Of a stretch of DNA of 64,000 nucleotides, positions 22,710-31,025 are shown piece by piece (the stretch's first letter is position 1; each line of letters opens with the position of its first letter). The stretch is from SYFT01 sp964471115. GTDB lineage: Bacteria; Acidobacteriota; Vicinamibacteria; Vicinamibacterales; SCN-69-37. The notes beneath the pieces were generated by a model that did not search any database, was not told the DNA's origin, and saw only the letters and a program-made list of their open reading frames with translations. The stretch lies in NCBI GenBank assembly GCA_964471115.1, contig CAYYFE010000013.1, forward strand, positions 1 to 64,000, given 5' to 3'. The position numbers and the translations under genes were made by a program.

Positions 22710-24484
22710 CCTCACCATCTCGCCACCTCGCCACCTCGTCATCCGGCAAGCTCGCCACCTCGCCATCTCGCCATCTCGCCATCGTGTTGCTGGCAGGCCT
22801 GCTGAGCGCATGCGCCACGACGTCCACGCTGCAGCAGGCGCAGCGCGCCGAGTCGCTGCGCGACTACGACCTCGCTGTGGCGCAGTACGCGCGTCTGGTG
22901 CGCGAACAACCGGCCAACGTCGAGGCACGGCAGGGGCTGGACCGCGCGAAACTGCGCGCCTCCGAGATGCACCTGCGGCGCGGCCGGGTGCTCTTCCACC
23001 AGGGCCGGCTCGACGATGCGGTGGTGGAGTTTCAACTGGCCAACGAACTGAACCCGACCGACGCCGGAGTGGAGTCGGAGCTGCGGGCCGCGCGCGCGGC
23101 GCAACGCGCGCAGTTGGCCGTCACACCGGGCGGGCCGACGGCGCTCGAAAGCGTCATTGCCAAGACGCGAAATCTGCCGCCGGCCGGATTCGAGCTGCCG
23201 GAGACGAAGTTGCCGGGCGCGATTGCGACCGGCCCCCAGACGACCAGCCGCCAGCTCTATCTGATGCTGGCCAAACTCGGCGGCCTGAGCGTGGTGTTCG
23301 AACCCACGTTCCGCGAAACGCCGGCCGAGGTCTCGCTGCGCGACATGACGCTGCGGCAGGCGCTCGACACGGTGGCCGCGGCCAGCCAGACGTTCTACAA
23401 GGTCACCGGTCCGCAGACGATCACGGTCATCCCGGATACGCCGGCCAAACGGCGCGAGTTCATCGACGAACACGTGCGCACGTTCTTCGTCAGCAACCTC
23501 GACATGAAGGAGGTCGTGGACCTGCTGCGCGTGACGGGCGACGTGCGCAAGGTGCAGGCCGTCAGCACGAACACGCTGACGATTGCCGACACGCCGGAAC
23601 GGCTCGACACCGTCGCCAAGATCCTGGCCGCGATCGACAAGGCGCGTCCCGAGGTCGTGGTGACCGTGGAGATTCTCGAGGTCAATCGCACGAGCCTGCG
23701 CGACTACGGCCTGCAGCTGGCCTCGCCCGACGCGGAGGGCCCGGTTGGCGCGGCCGGCGTTGCGCCGAATCAGACGCTGCAGAGTCTGCGCAACCTGACG
23801 CAGGCCGACGTCCTCATCTCCGGCGTGCCGGCGCTCTACTATCGCCTGCTCAAGACCGACACCAGCACCCGCACGCTGGCCAATCCGCACATCCGGACGC
23901 TCGACAGCATGCTGGGCCAGGCGAATTTCGGCGCACTGGTCGCGGTGCCCACACAGGAAGGGATTCCCCTCAAGCAGGGCGCCAACAACCCGCAGGTCAT
24001 CCGCAACGTCGAGTACAAGAACATCGGCGTCAACATCGACATCACGCCGCGCGTGCACGCCAACAACGACGTGACGCTGGCCGTGAAGATTGCGCTCAGC
24101 AGCGTCTCGGGCACCGGCTATGCCGGCTACCCCACCTTCGGCAACCGTGAGATCACCACCACCCTGCGGCTGCGCGACGGCGAAACGAACATCATGGCGG
24201 GCCTGATTCGCGACACCGAGCGCACGGCCGCCAGCGGCCTGCCGGGCTTCTCGAGCATCCCCGTCATCGGCCGCCTCTTCGCGCGCGACAAGAAGGAGCG
24301 CGAAGAAACCGACATCATCCTCACGCTCACGCCCCACATCATCCGTGTGCTGGACCTGACCGAAGAGGACCTGCGTCCCTTCCGCATCCCCCGCGACGGC
24401 TCCGGCATCCTCCCCGTCGAACTCACGCCCATCGTCCCCCCGCCGCCTCGGGACGGAGGGCGGGGTGGCGGGGGCGGACAGTGA
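22706..24484 (+). CDS. Secretin with N-terminal TPR (type II secretion GspD/PilQ superfamily)
   Basis: Second secretin of the window, a lipoprotein (AGLLSAC). After the signal come TPR-like helices (RAESLRDYDLAVAQYARLVREQ and HLRRGRVLFHQGRLDDAV, about 45-130), an STN/N0 domain (SRQLYLMLAKLGGLSVVFEPTF), an N1 domain (TFFVSNLDMKEVVDLLRVTG) and the secretin core ending LTPHIIRVLDL. Highly characteristic motifs are VPTQEGIPLKQ and GETNIMAGLIRDTERT. The TTG at 22706 overlaps the lolA stop (TTGA); the first 26 codons after it are a family A octamer array. Acidobacterial TPR-secretins of this type have been annotated with type II secretion; no gsp partners are in the window. Confidence 0.85.
   Translation: MTSPSRHLATSSSGKLATSPSRHLAIVLLAGLLSACATTSTLQQAQRAESLRDYDLAVAQYARLVREQPANVEARQGLDRAKLRASEMHLRRGRVLFHQGRLDDAVVEFQLANELNPTDAGVESELRAARAAQRAQLAVTPGGPTALESVIAKTRNLPPAGFELPETKLPGAIATGPQTTSRQLYLMLAKLGGLSVVFEPTFRETPAEVSLRDMTLRQALDTVAAASQTFYKVTGPQTITVIPDTPAKRREFIDEHVRTFFVSNLDMKEVVDLLRVTGDVRKVQAVSTNTLTIADTPERLDTVAKILAAIDKARPEVVVTVEILEVNRTSLRDYGLQLASPDAEGPVGAAGVAPNQTLQSLRNLTQADVLISGVPALYYRLLKTDTSTRTLANPHIRTLDSMLGQANFGALVAVPTQEGIPLKQGANNPQVIRNVEYKNIGVNIDITPRVHANNDVTLAVKIALSSVSGTGYAGYPTFGNREITTTLRLRDGETNIMAGLIRDTERTAASGLPGFSSIPVIGRLFARDKKEREETDIILTLTPHIIRVLDLTEEDLRPFRIPRDGSGILPVELTPIVPPPPRDGGRGGGGGQ
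22710..22783. repeat. Family A octamer array at the 5' end of the TPR-secretin gene
   Basis: About nine CGCCAYCT-type octamers, interrupted by CCGGCAAG. They lie between the TTGA start/stop overlap and the hydrophobic signal sequence and are translated as RHLATSPS-type repeats. Confidence 0.85.
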
Positions 24485-24535
24485 CACAGGCCACAGGACG
24501 CAGGACGCAGGGCAACAGGGCAACAGGGCACAGGT
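24485..24535. repeat. Family C heptamer array (CAGGGCA units), left arm
   Basis: CACAGGC, CAGGACG and CAGGGCAA units in tandem, beginning right after the TPR-secretin stop codon. Inverted partner at 24612-24664. Confidence 0.85.
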
Positions 24536-24611
24536 AGGATTGGGTGCCGAGAAGTGGCGCGAGGTGTATGATTCCGCGCAGGTGTCGTCGATCATCCTCC
24601 CTATTACCTAA

Positions 24612-24664
24612 TCCCTAACCCCTGTTCCCTGATCCCTGTTCCCTGTGCCCTGTAACCTGATCCC
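24612..24664. repeat. Family C heptamer array, right arm
   Basis: CCCTGTT, CCCTGAT and CCCTGTG units just before the ABC permease gene. With 24485-24535 it forms an inverted pair around a 76-bp core without an ORF; the core ends also match imperfectly (TAGGATTGG/CCTAATCC). Confidence 0.85.
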
Positions 24665-24670
24665 TTCCAT

Positions 24671-25891
24671 ATGTCAGTTCTCATGATTTTCCGAATCGCC
24701 CTGAAAGCCCTGGGGCGCAACAAGATGCGAACGTCGCTGACGATGCTGGGCATGATCATCGGCGTCGGCGCGGTCATCACGATGGTGGCGCTGGGCAATG
24801 GCGCGCAGGCGGCGATTGAAGAGCAGATTCGCGGCGCCGGCACCAACATGATCACGATCTTCCCCGGCAACTTCACGGCCGTCGGGGGCGTGCGCATGGG
24901 TGAAGGCCAGAGCCCGCGGCTAATGCCGGCCGATGGCGTGGCGCTGCGGGCCCTGCCGGATGTGGCCTACGTCACCGAAGCCGTCAACACGCGGCAGCAG
25001 ATCATCGCCGGCAACCAGAACTGGAACGCGTCGATACTCGGCACCGGCGTCGACTTCCCGATGGTGAAGTCGTGGCCGATGAAGTACGGGTCGTTCTTCA
25101 CCGAGCAGGACGTCCAGAGCGCGGCCAAGGTCATCGCCCTGGGCGTCAACGTGTCCGACATCCTGTTCGGGCAGGATGTCGACCCCACCGGCCAGATCGT
25201 CCGCGTCCGCAACCACGTGGTCAAGGTCGTCGGCGTGATGGCGCCCAAGGGCGCCTCGTCCTCCGGGCAGAACCAGGACGACCAGGTCTTCATGCCGTAC
25301 ACGACGCTGCAGAAGAAATTGACCGGGCAGCCCAACCTCCACTACATGCTGGTGTCGGCGGCCTCGGGCGACCGGATCGCGCAGACCGCCGAGGCGGTCC
25401 GCGTCACCTTGCGCCAGCAGCATCAGCTGGAGCCGGGCGAAGAGGATGACTTCCGCGTCCAGACGCAGGACGACATGGTCGCGATGCGCACGGAAGCCAC
25501 CAGCACGATGACCACCCTGCTGGCCGGCATCGCCGCCGTGTCGCTGATGGTCGGCGGCATCGGCATCATGAACATCATGCTGGTGTCGGTGACCGAGCGC
25601 ACGCGCGAGATTGGCCTGCGCATGGCCATCGGCGCGCGCGGCCGTGACGTGCTCAATCAGTTCCTCGTCGAGGCGCTGGTCATTTCGCTGGTCGGCGGCG
25701 GCCTGGGCATCGCCTTCGGCTACGGGCTGGCCGAGTTCGTCAAGTGGTCGCGCGACTGGCCCGCCGTCATTCCGCCCGACTCCATCGCGCTGGCGTTCGG
25801 CGTCGCCGCCGGCATCGGCGTGTTCTTCGGCTACTACCCCGCCCGCAAGGCGGCAGGCCTGGATCCGATCGAAGCGTTGAGGTTTGAATAG
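24671..25891 (+). CDS. MacB-type ABC transporter permease
   Basis: Permease subunit of a MacB/FtsX-fold ABC system (406 aa). First transmembrane helix with NKMRTSLTMLGMIIGVGAVI (about 17-36), a MacB_PCD periplasmic domain (about 45-250), then three helices (LLAGIAAVSLMVGGIGIMNIM, the helix after FLVEALVISLVGGG, and IALAFGVAAGIGVFFGYY) and the FtsX signature TERTREIGLRMAIGARG. C-terminus ARKAAGLDPIEALRFE is typical. No ATPase or MacA partner is adjacent, so it may pair with subunits elsewhere. Direction of transport (efflux) is inferred from the family. Confidence 0.9.
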   Translation: MSVLMIFRIALKALGRNKMRTSLTMLGMIIGVGAVITMVALGNGAQAAIEEQIRGAGTNMITIFPGNFTAVGGVRMGEGQSPRLMPADGVALRALPDVAYVTEAVNTRQQIIAGNQNWNASILGTGVDFPMVKSWPMKYGSFFTEQDVQSAAKVIALGVNVSDILFGQDVDPTGQIVRVRNHVVKVVGVMAPKGASSSGQNQDDQVFMPYTTLQKKLTGQPNLHYMLVSAASGDRIAQTAEAVRVTLRQQHQLEPGEEDDFRVQTQDDMVAMRTEATSTMTTLLAGIAAVSLMVGGIGIMNIMLVSVTERTREIGLRMAIGARGRDVLNQFLVEALVISLVGGGLGIAFGYGLAEFVKWSRDWPAVIPPDSIALAFGVAAGIGVFFGYYPARKAAGLDPIEALRFE

Positions 25892-25893
25892 AT

Positions 25894-25932
25894 TCAGGCC
25901 GCAGGCTGCAGGCTACAGGGCACAGGTACGGA
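25894..25932. repeat. Family C array, left arm flanking the four-helix-bundle gene
   Basis: CAGGCCG, CAGGCTG, CAGGCTA and CAGGGCA heptamers starting two bases after the permease stop. Its inner end (25916-25932) is the perfect inverted complement of 26397-26413 over 17 bp. Confidence 0.9.
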
Positions 25933-25944
25933 TTGCCGGCAGGG

Positions 25945-26316
25945 TCACCGGAGTTTCTTGCCGTAGCGAGCCTTGCTCGTGCGATAGGCGGCCGAGACCA
26001 TCGCGACGATTTCGCCCGCCTCGCCTCGCATACGGCGCAGACGGGCGTCATCGGAGACCAGCGCGGCTCGCTGCATGAACTCCATCCAGAAGACCACCTC
26101 ATCGGCCTCCTCCCGCACCGTACCGAGCTTGGCAACGAACTCCGCGCTGCTTCTGGCCAGCGCCGTCGCCCGATAGTTGGCGGCGACCGACGATGATGCT
26201 CTGAAGAGCTGGCTGGCGACATGGCGCGCCCCGAAGTCGCGGTCCATCACCCGCGTGAGGCGGTACACGTCGACGGCAAAGTCCATCAATCGGTCGCGCA
26301 TCTCGGCAGTCGTCAT
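25945..26316 (-). CDS. Four-helix-bundle protein (TIGR02436, S23/Avd-like)
   Basis: Small helical protein of 123 aa from ATG 26316 (longer reading to 26394 rejected; the family core begins here and GTGAGG lies upstream). Family hallmarks are the N-terminal RLMDFAVDVYRLTRVMDRDF, HVASQLFRASSSVAANYRATALARSSAEFVAKLGTVREEADEVVFWMEFM in the two central helices, and the basic C-terminus TSKARYGKKLR. This family includes proteins encoded in 23S rRNA intervening sequences and is related to Avd, the RNA-binding partner of diversity-generating reverse transcriptases. Here it sits alone between inverted heptamer arrays, 17-bp perfect inverted repeats marking the edges. It may be the cargo or agent of a small mobile unit. 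No reverse transcriptase is nearby. Confidence 0.9.
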   Translation of the reverse strand: MTTAEMRDRLMDFAVDVYRLTRVMDRDFGARHVASQLFRASSSVAANYRATALARSSAEFVAKLGTVREEADEVVFWMEFMQRAALVSDDARLRRMRGEAGEIVAMVSAAYRTSKARYGKKLR

Positions 26317-26396
26317 ACCGAGAGCCTCACACACCTCAAGCGCCAGGCCAGCCGAAAGAACGGCGTATGGTACACAAATCGTGTGGTGTACCACGC

Positions 26397-26490
26397 TCCG
26401 TACCTGTGCCCTGTGCCCTGTGCCCTGTGTCCTGTGTCCTGCGCCCTGCGCCCTGAGCCCTGTGCCCTGCAGCCTGCAGCCTGTGCCCTG
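26397..26490. repeat. Family C array, right arm flanking the four-helix-bundle gene
   Basis: About 13 heptamers of the type CCCTGTG/CCCTGCG/CCTGCAG; the longest family C array in the window. It ends 1 bp before the murA stop codon. Confidence 0.9.
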
Positions 26491-26491
26491 A

Positions 26492-27751
26492 TTACTGTCT
26501 CCGCTCCACCTCCGCGCCCAGCGACGTCAGCCGTTCCACCAGGTGCGCGTAGCCGCGCTCGACGGTTTCGATCTCCAGCACGCGGCTTTCGCCTTCGGCG
26601 ACCAGCGCCGCGGCCACCAGGGCCATGCCCGAGCGGATGTCGCGGCTGTCGAGCACGCGGCCGCGCAACCGCGACGGACCGGTGACGATGATGCGGTGGG
26701 AGTCGCAGAGGAACAGATCCGCGCCCATCGCGCTCAGCTGCTCGAGCGCAAACAGCCGCAACTCGTACATCCAGTCGTGCAGGAGGGTACGCCCTTCCGC
26801 CTGCGTGGCCAGCACGGTTACGAGCGAGACGATGTCGGACGGAAACGCCGGCCACAACCCGGTGGTCACCCGCCGCGCCGCGCGCAACTGCGAGGGCCGG
26901 ACGACAAAGGCCTCGTCCGACAGGTCGAAGGACAGCCCCATTTCAGCCAGCACGGCCGTCGTGGGCTCCAGGTCGACCGCCGCGCACCCGGTGATGGTCA
27001 GCTCACTGCCCGTGACGGCGCCCACGACGCCCCAGGACGCCGCCTCGATGTAGTCGCCGCGCAGGGTGTGGGTGGCGCCGCGAAGCGTGCGCGCGCCGGT
27101 GACCCGAATCGTGGAGGTGCCTTCGCCCTCCACGTGTACGCCCATGGCGCGCAGCAGCTGACAGAGCTCGACCACGTGGGGCTCGCAGGCCGCGTGGCGA
27201 ATCTCGGTGACGCCGGTCGCCGCGGCCGCGGCCATCAGGGCCGTTTCCGTGCCGGTGACCGAGGCTTCAAGCAGATACATCGAGGACCCAGTCAGGCCGC
27301 GCGGCGCCTCCAGGCGGTGCCCCTGGGGCCCTTCGGTGACCTGCGCGCCCAGCTGCGCCAGCGCGCGCAGGTGCGTGGTGATCGTGCGGCGCGCCGGAAA
27401 GTCACCCCCGGGCGGCGCGAGGCTGGCCCAGCCGACACGCGCCAGCAGCGACCCCATCAACATCACCGAGCCGCGCAGCCGGCCCACCAGCTGCGGATCG
27501 GGCGCGCCGGTCGTGATGTCGGCGCAGGTCACGCGCAACGTCGACGTGCCCTCGCCGTCCACGACGGCGCCCAGCGATCGCAGCAGCGCGATCATGACGG
27601 CGACATCGCGAATCTGCGGCACGTTGCGCAGTTCCACCGTCTCGGGCGTCAGCACACACGCCGCCAGGAGCGGCAGCGCCGCGTTCTTGTTGCCGTCCAC
27701 CGCAATCCGGCCGGCCAGCCGCCGACCGCCACGCACCACCAGCGACGCCAT
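26492..27751 (-). CDS. murA: UDP-N-acetylglucosamine 1-carboxyvinyltransferase, Asp in place of active-site Cys
   Basis: Transfers enolpyruvate from PEP to UDP-GlcNAc, the first committed peptidoglycan step. 419 aa, EPT fold. Key residues: Lys/Asn in VDGNKNAALPLL (about 22-23), Asp in FPSDIVSLV (about 301), Arg in DSRDIRSGMAL (about 367) and Arg in VERGYAHL (about 393). The catalytic-loop motif, normally PGGCAIGxRP, reads PPGGDFPARRT, so the Cys attacked by fosfomycin is Asp. That change is known in mycobacteria, chlamydiae and Borrelia and gives fosfomycin insensitivity. Last gene of the nagZ-ldcA-mpl-murB-murA operon; overlaps murB by one base. Confidence 0.93.
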   Translation of the reverse strand: MASLVVRGGRRLAGRIAVDGNKNAALPLLAACVLTPETVELRNVPQIRDVAVMIALLRSLGAVVDGEGTSTLRVTCADITTGAPDPQLVGRLRGSVMLMGSLLARVGWASLAPPGGDFPARRTITTHLRALAQLGAQVTEGPQGHRLEAPRGLTGSSMYLLEASVTGTETALMAAAAATGVTEIRHAACEPHVVELCQLLRAMGVHVEGEGTSTIRVTGARTLRGATHTLRGDYIEAASWGVVGAVTGSELTITGCAAVDLEPTTAVLAEMGLSFDLSDEAFVVRPSQLRAARRVTTGLWPAFPSDIVSLVTVLATQAEGRTLLHDWMYELRLFALEQLSAMGADLFLCDSHRIIVTGPSRLRGRVLDSRDIRSGMALVAAALVAEGESRVLEIETVERGYAHLVERLTSLGAEVERRQ

Positions 27752-28677
27752 CAGAAGTCCCCCAGGTAGACGATCTCTTCTCTCAGTTCGACACCGAATC
27801 GCTCCCGAACGGCCTGACGGGCGCGCTCGATGAGCGTCCGGACGTCGGCGGCCGTCGCACCCGGTTCAGCGACGAAAAAATTGGCGTGGACGTCGGACAC
27901 CCGCGCGCGGCCCTGCGCCGCCCCCTTGAGCCCGGCCCGATCCACCAGCGCGCCCGCCGACCACGGCACCCCCTCGGGCACGACGTCACGACCCGGCAGG
28001 GGATTCTGGAACACACACCCGGCGCTGGGCAGGTGCAGCGGCTGCGTTCGCTTGCGATGCGCGAGTGACGCGCGGGCGACAGCCCGCAACGCCTCGGGGT
28101 CACCAGGCGACACCTCGAACTCGGCCCAGACGACGATCTCACGCGTCTCGAACAACCGGCTGGTGTCGTACCCGAATCCCATCTCGGCGGCCGGCACTTC
28201 CTGCCAGACCCCCGTCGCCGACACCAGCGCCACCATGCGGACGTACTCGCTGATGTCGTGGCCGCCGTAGTGCGCGTTGCCATGAATGGCGCCGCCCACC
28301 GTACCCGGAGTTCCGGCCCACGCCTCCAACCCCGCCAGGCCCCGGCCAATCATCCACCGCACCAACCCATTCATCGTCAGGCCCGATTCCGCGCGGACAC
28401 GATCGGGGGCCACCAGCGCGATGCCGGTCAGCTTCGGGCGAATGACGAGGCCGCGGACACCGGCGTCCGCCACCAGCACGTTCGAGCCACCGCCCAGCAC
28501 GTGGACGGGGACGTGGTGCGCATCCGCGAGGCGCAGCACCGCCCGCAGTTCCTCCACGGTGCGCACGTCGACCAGCCAGTCGGCCGGTCCGCCCACGCCA
28601 AACGTCGTCAGCGGCGCCAGCGGCGCATCGGCCTTCACGCGCTCGGGCCCGACGATGGCGGACAGGGCGGCGAACAC
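27751..28677 (-). CDS. murB: UDP-N-acetylenolpyruvoylglucosamine reductase
   Basis: FAD/NADPH reductase giving UDP-MurNAc, the second peptidoglycan step (308 aa). FAD-binding: LTTFGVGGPADWLVDV (about 23-38), HVLGGGSNVLVAD (about 59-71), and GTPGTVGGAIHGNAHYGG (about 122-139). The proton-donor position in SAGCVFQNP (about 228-236) is Cys rather than the Ser of E. coli MurB. C-terminal EREE-like Glu lies in VELREEIVYLG. Lies between mpl and murA in the operon. Confidence 0.95.
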   Translation of the reverse strand: MFAALSAIVGPERVKADAPLAPLTTFGVGGPADWLVDVRTVEELRAVLRLADAHHVPVHVLGGGSNVLVADAGVRGLVIRPKLTGIALVAPDRVRAESGLTMNGLVRWMIGRGLAGLEAWAGTPGTVGGAIHGNAHYGGHDISEYVRMVALVSATGVWQEVPAAEMGFGYDTSRLFETREIVVWAEFEVSPGDPEALRAVARASLAHRKRTQPLHLPSAGCVFQNPLPGRDVVPEGVPWSAGALVDRAGLKGAAQGRARVSDVHANFFVAEPGATAADVRTLIERARQAVRERFGVELREEIVYLGDF

Positions 28678-28680
28678 GCG

Positions 28681-30078
28681 TTACCCGGCAAGCGCCGCGA
28701 GGAGCTTGTCGTGAATGCCGTCGAAGCCGCCGTTGGACATGAGCAGCACCAGATCGCCCGCAGCCGCTTCCGCGGCGATGACCGAGACGATGTCGGCGGT
28801 GGTGGGCAGATGACGCGCGGTGATGCCGCGCTGCAGGAGTCCGGACACGATGGCGTCCACGTCGAGGCGCTGATCGTCGGGCAGCGTCGCGCGGAAGACC
28901 GACGCCAGGATGACCTGGTCGGCGCCTGACTCGGCGAACGCGCGCAGGAAGTCGTCCTGAAAGATCTTCCGGCACGAGGTGGCCGAGCGCGGCTCGAACA
29001 CGGCCCACACCCGCCGGTCGGGATGGGTGGACTTCACCGCGCGAATGGTCTCGAGGATGGCCGTCGGATGGTGGGCGAAGTCGTCGTAGACGGACACGCC
29101 CCGGACCTCGCCGCGTTTCTCGAGGCGGCGCCGGACACCCCGGAACTCCCGCAGCCCTTTCCGGAGTGTATCGATCGGGATGCCCACCGCGTGGCCGACG
29201 GCGATGGCGGCCACCGCATTGCGCACGTTGTGCTGCCCGTACAGCGGCACCTCGAAGTGGCCCAGCGGTTCACCCGCGTGACTGAGCTCGAACCGCGTGA
29301 AGTCGCCGGCCGCCTGCAGTTCGCCGGCCCGCCAATCGGCATTGGGCGCAAAACCGAAGGTCTCGACCGAGCATCGGGCCAGGGGGACCAGGCGGCTGGC
29401 CTCGGGACAATCCGCGCCGAGGATCAGCCGTCCACCTGAGGGGATCAGATTGACGAAACGGCGGAACGCGACCCGCAGCGACTCCATGTCGGGATAGATG
29501 TCCGCGTGGTCGTACTCGATGTTGCCGATGACGCCGATGTCGGGCAGGTATTTGAGGAACTTGGCGGTCTTGTCGAAAAACGCGCTGTCGTATTCGTCGC
29601 CTTCGATCACGAAGTCGCGGCCGCTGCCCAGCCGGTAGCTGCCGTCGAAGTTGTTGGCGATGCCGCCGACCAGCAGGCTCGGGTCCTGCTGCGCGGCGGT
29701 GAGCAGCCAGGCCGCGAGCGACGTCGTGGTGGTCTTGCCGTGTGTGCCGGCGATGACCACCGACCGGCGGTCCCAGAGGAAGTGCTCGCGAATGGCCTCC
29801 GGCAGCGACCGGTACCGCACCTTGCGATCGAGCACGGCCTCCAGTTCCACGTTGCCGCGCGAAACGGCGTTGCCCACCACGACCGTGTCGATGTCGCCGG
29901 TGATCTGCTCCGCGCGATAACCATCAAACACCCGGATACCCTCACGCGCGAGGAACTCACTCATCGGCGGGTACACGCCGTGGTCGGATCCCTGCACGTC
30001 GTGGCCGCGCGCCTTGAGCATGGCGGCCAGCGTGGCCATGGCCGTGCCGCACACGCCAATGAAGTGAATCCGCTTCAT
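28681..30078 (-). CDS. mpl: UDP-N-acetylmuramate:L-Ala-gamma-D-Glu-meso-DAP ligase (Mpl)
   Basis: Mur-ligase that attaches recycled murein tripeptide to UDP-MurNAc. 465 aa. The N-terminus HFIGVCGTAMATLA and GSDHGVYPPMSEFL (about 31-44) is the Mpl form and differs from MurC. ATP-binding VIAGTHGKTTTTSL is at about 106-119, the central domain has GNIEYDHADIY, and the C-terminal domain VYDDFAHHPTAI (about 322-333). ATG 30078 overlaps ldcA by 4 bp. Partners NagZ and LdcA upstream supply the tripeptide, so the operon context agrees with recycling. Confidence 0.93.
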   Translation of the reverse strand: MKRIHFIGVCGTAMATLAAMLKARGHDVQGSDHGVYPPMSEFLAREGIRVFDGYRAEQITGDIDTVVVGNAVSRGNVELEAVLDRKVRYRSLPEAIREHFLWDRRSVVIAGTHGKTTTTSLAAWLLTAAQQDPSLLVGGIANNFDGSYRLGSGRDFVIEGDEYDSAFFDKTAKFLKYLPDIGVIGNIEYDHADIYPDMESLRVAFRRFVNLIPSGGRLILGADCPEASRLVPLARCSVETFGFAPNADWRAGELQAAGDFTRFELSHAGEPLGHFEVPLYGQHNVRNAVAAIAVGHAVGIPIDTLRKGLREFRGVRRRLEKRGEVRGVSVYDDFAHHPTAILETIRAVKSTHPDRRVWAVFEPRSATSCRKIFQDDFLRAFAESGADQVILASVFRATLPDDQRLDVDAIVSGLLQRGITARHLPTTADIVSVIAAEAAAGDLVLLMSNGGFDGIHDKLLAALAG

Positions 30079-31025
30079 CGACCACTCCCCATCACGATGG
30101 ACTCCTCGATGATCAGCCGCGGCCGATGGTCGGCCACCACAGTCGTCCACGCGCCCAACGGCAACGAGACCAGCGTGGTCGTGGTGTGCCCCGACGGAAA
30201 GCCCAGCAGGACTGGACCGTGAAAGTCCGCCAGCGCTTCGGCAAACACTTCGCGTCCGGTCACCCGGCCGTCCGGCTCGTCGCACCCCGGCAGCTGGCCC
30301 ACCACGATTGCGGACGCGCGCGACAGAATGCCGGTCTGACGCAGTTGGGTCAGCATCCGGTCGAGCCGATACGGCCGCTCGCCCACTTCGTCGAGAAACA
30401 GGACCGCATCGACCGGCGGCGCAAACGCAAAGGGCGTGGCGAGCGACCCCAGCAACTGGCTGATCGTGCCGCCGAACAACGGGCCGCCGGCTTCACCGAC
30501 CCGCAGGGCCTCGAGCCCGTCCGGCGCCAGTTCGCCCAGCGGCTCCGGCCGCAGGCTGCCCAGGAACGTGCGCGCGTCGTAGGCGTCGGGCCCGGCCGAC
30601 AGCTTGCGATCGATCATGGGGCCGTGCACCGACGCGCGAGCGGCCAGGCCGGTCACCCAGACGTGCAGCGACGTGACGTCGCTGTACCCGATGAGCGCGG
30701 CGCTGCCGACGTCGCCGGCGTCGAGCAGCGGCAGCATCTGCACGCTGCCGTAGCCGCCGCGAATTGCCAGGATGGCGTCCACGGACGGATCGGCCCACGC
30801 CTCGCGCAGTTGCGCCGCGCGGCTCTCGGCCGTGCCCGCCACGTACCGGTGCCGCTCGAAGATGCGATCGTCGTACACGGGCTCGAAGCCGAGGCGGCGC
30901 AGTTCCTCCACCCCCTTCAGAAATTCCGTGCGATCGAAGCCGCTGGCCGGCGCCAGCAGGCGGACGCGGCTGCCAGGCCCGGCGGGCCGGACCTTCTTCA
31001 ACCCCGCCCGCGTGTATGCGCTCAC
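30075..31025 (-). CDS. ldcA: Murein tetrapeptide LD-carboxypeptidase (S66)
   Basis: Cytoplasmic serine peptidase that removes terminal D-Ala from recycled murein tetrapeptide. 316 aa. N-terminal VRLLAPASGFDRTEFLKGVE (about 22-41), the nucleophile Ser in LIGYSDVTSLH (about 119), and the C-terminal Glu/His dyad region (VLFLDEVGERPYRLDRML, FPSGHTTTTLVSLPLG). It overlaps both neighbours (nagZ by 4 bp, mpl by 4 bp), supporting cotranslation in a recycling pathway. Confidence 0.92.
   Translation of the reverse strand: MSAYTRAGLKKVRPAGPGSRVRLLAPASGFDRTEFLKGVEELRRLGFEPVYDDRIFERHRYVAGTAESRAAQLREAWADPSVDAILAIRGGYGSVQMLPLLDAGDVGSAALIGYSDVTSLHVWVTGLAARASVHGPMIDRKLSAGPDAYDARTFLGSLRPEPLGELAPDGLEALRVGEAGGPLFGGTISQLLGSLATPFAFAPPVDAVLFLDEVGERPYRLDRMLTQLRQTGILSRASAIVVGQLPGCDEPDGRVTGREVFAEALADFHGPVLLGFPSGHTTTTLVSLPLGAWTTVVADHRPRLIIEESIVMGSGR

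Larger units (their letters stand above)
25894..26490. mobile_element. Candidate four-helix-bundle repeat element
   Basis: A unit of about 600 bp: inverted CAGGGCA/TGCCCTG arrays with a 17-bp perfect inverted repeat at their inner ends, enclosing one TIGR02436 gene. The same repeat family occurs without an ORF at 24485-24664 and 60491-60583, which could be non-autonomous derivatives. No target-site duplication could be defined because the ends are tandem repeats. Mobility is inference only. Confidence 0.4.

Noticed and set aside
22739..24595. 618-codon minus-strand frame opposite the TPR-secretin
   Set aside because: Basic, low-complexity translation with no domain; the plus strand has a full secretin.
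25945..26316. Diversity-generating retroelement
   Set aside because: No reverse transcriptase and no template/variable repeat pair near the Avd-like gene.
25894..26490. CRISPR array
   Set aside because: Units are only 7 bp, directly abutting, with no unique spacers; no cas genes in the window.
28139..29008. 289-codon minus frame overlapping murB and mpl
   Set aside because: Gly/Arg-rich shadow in a different frame; murB and mpl are complete in theirs.
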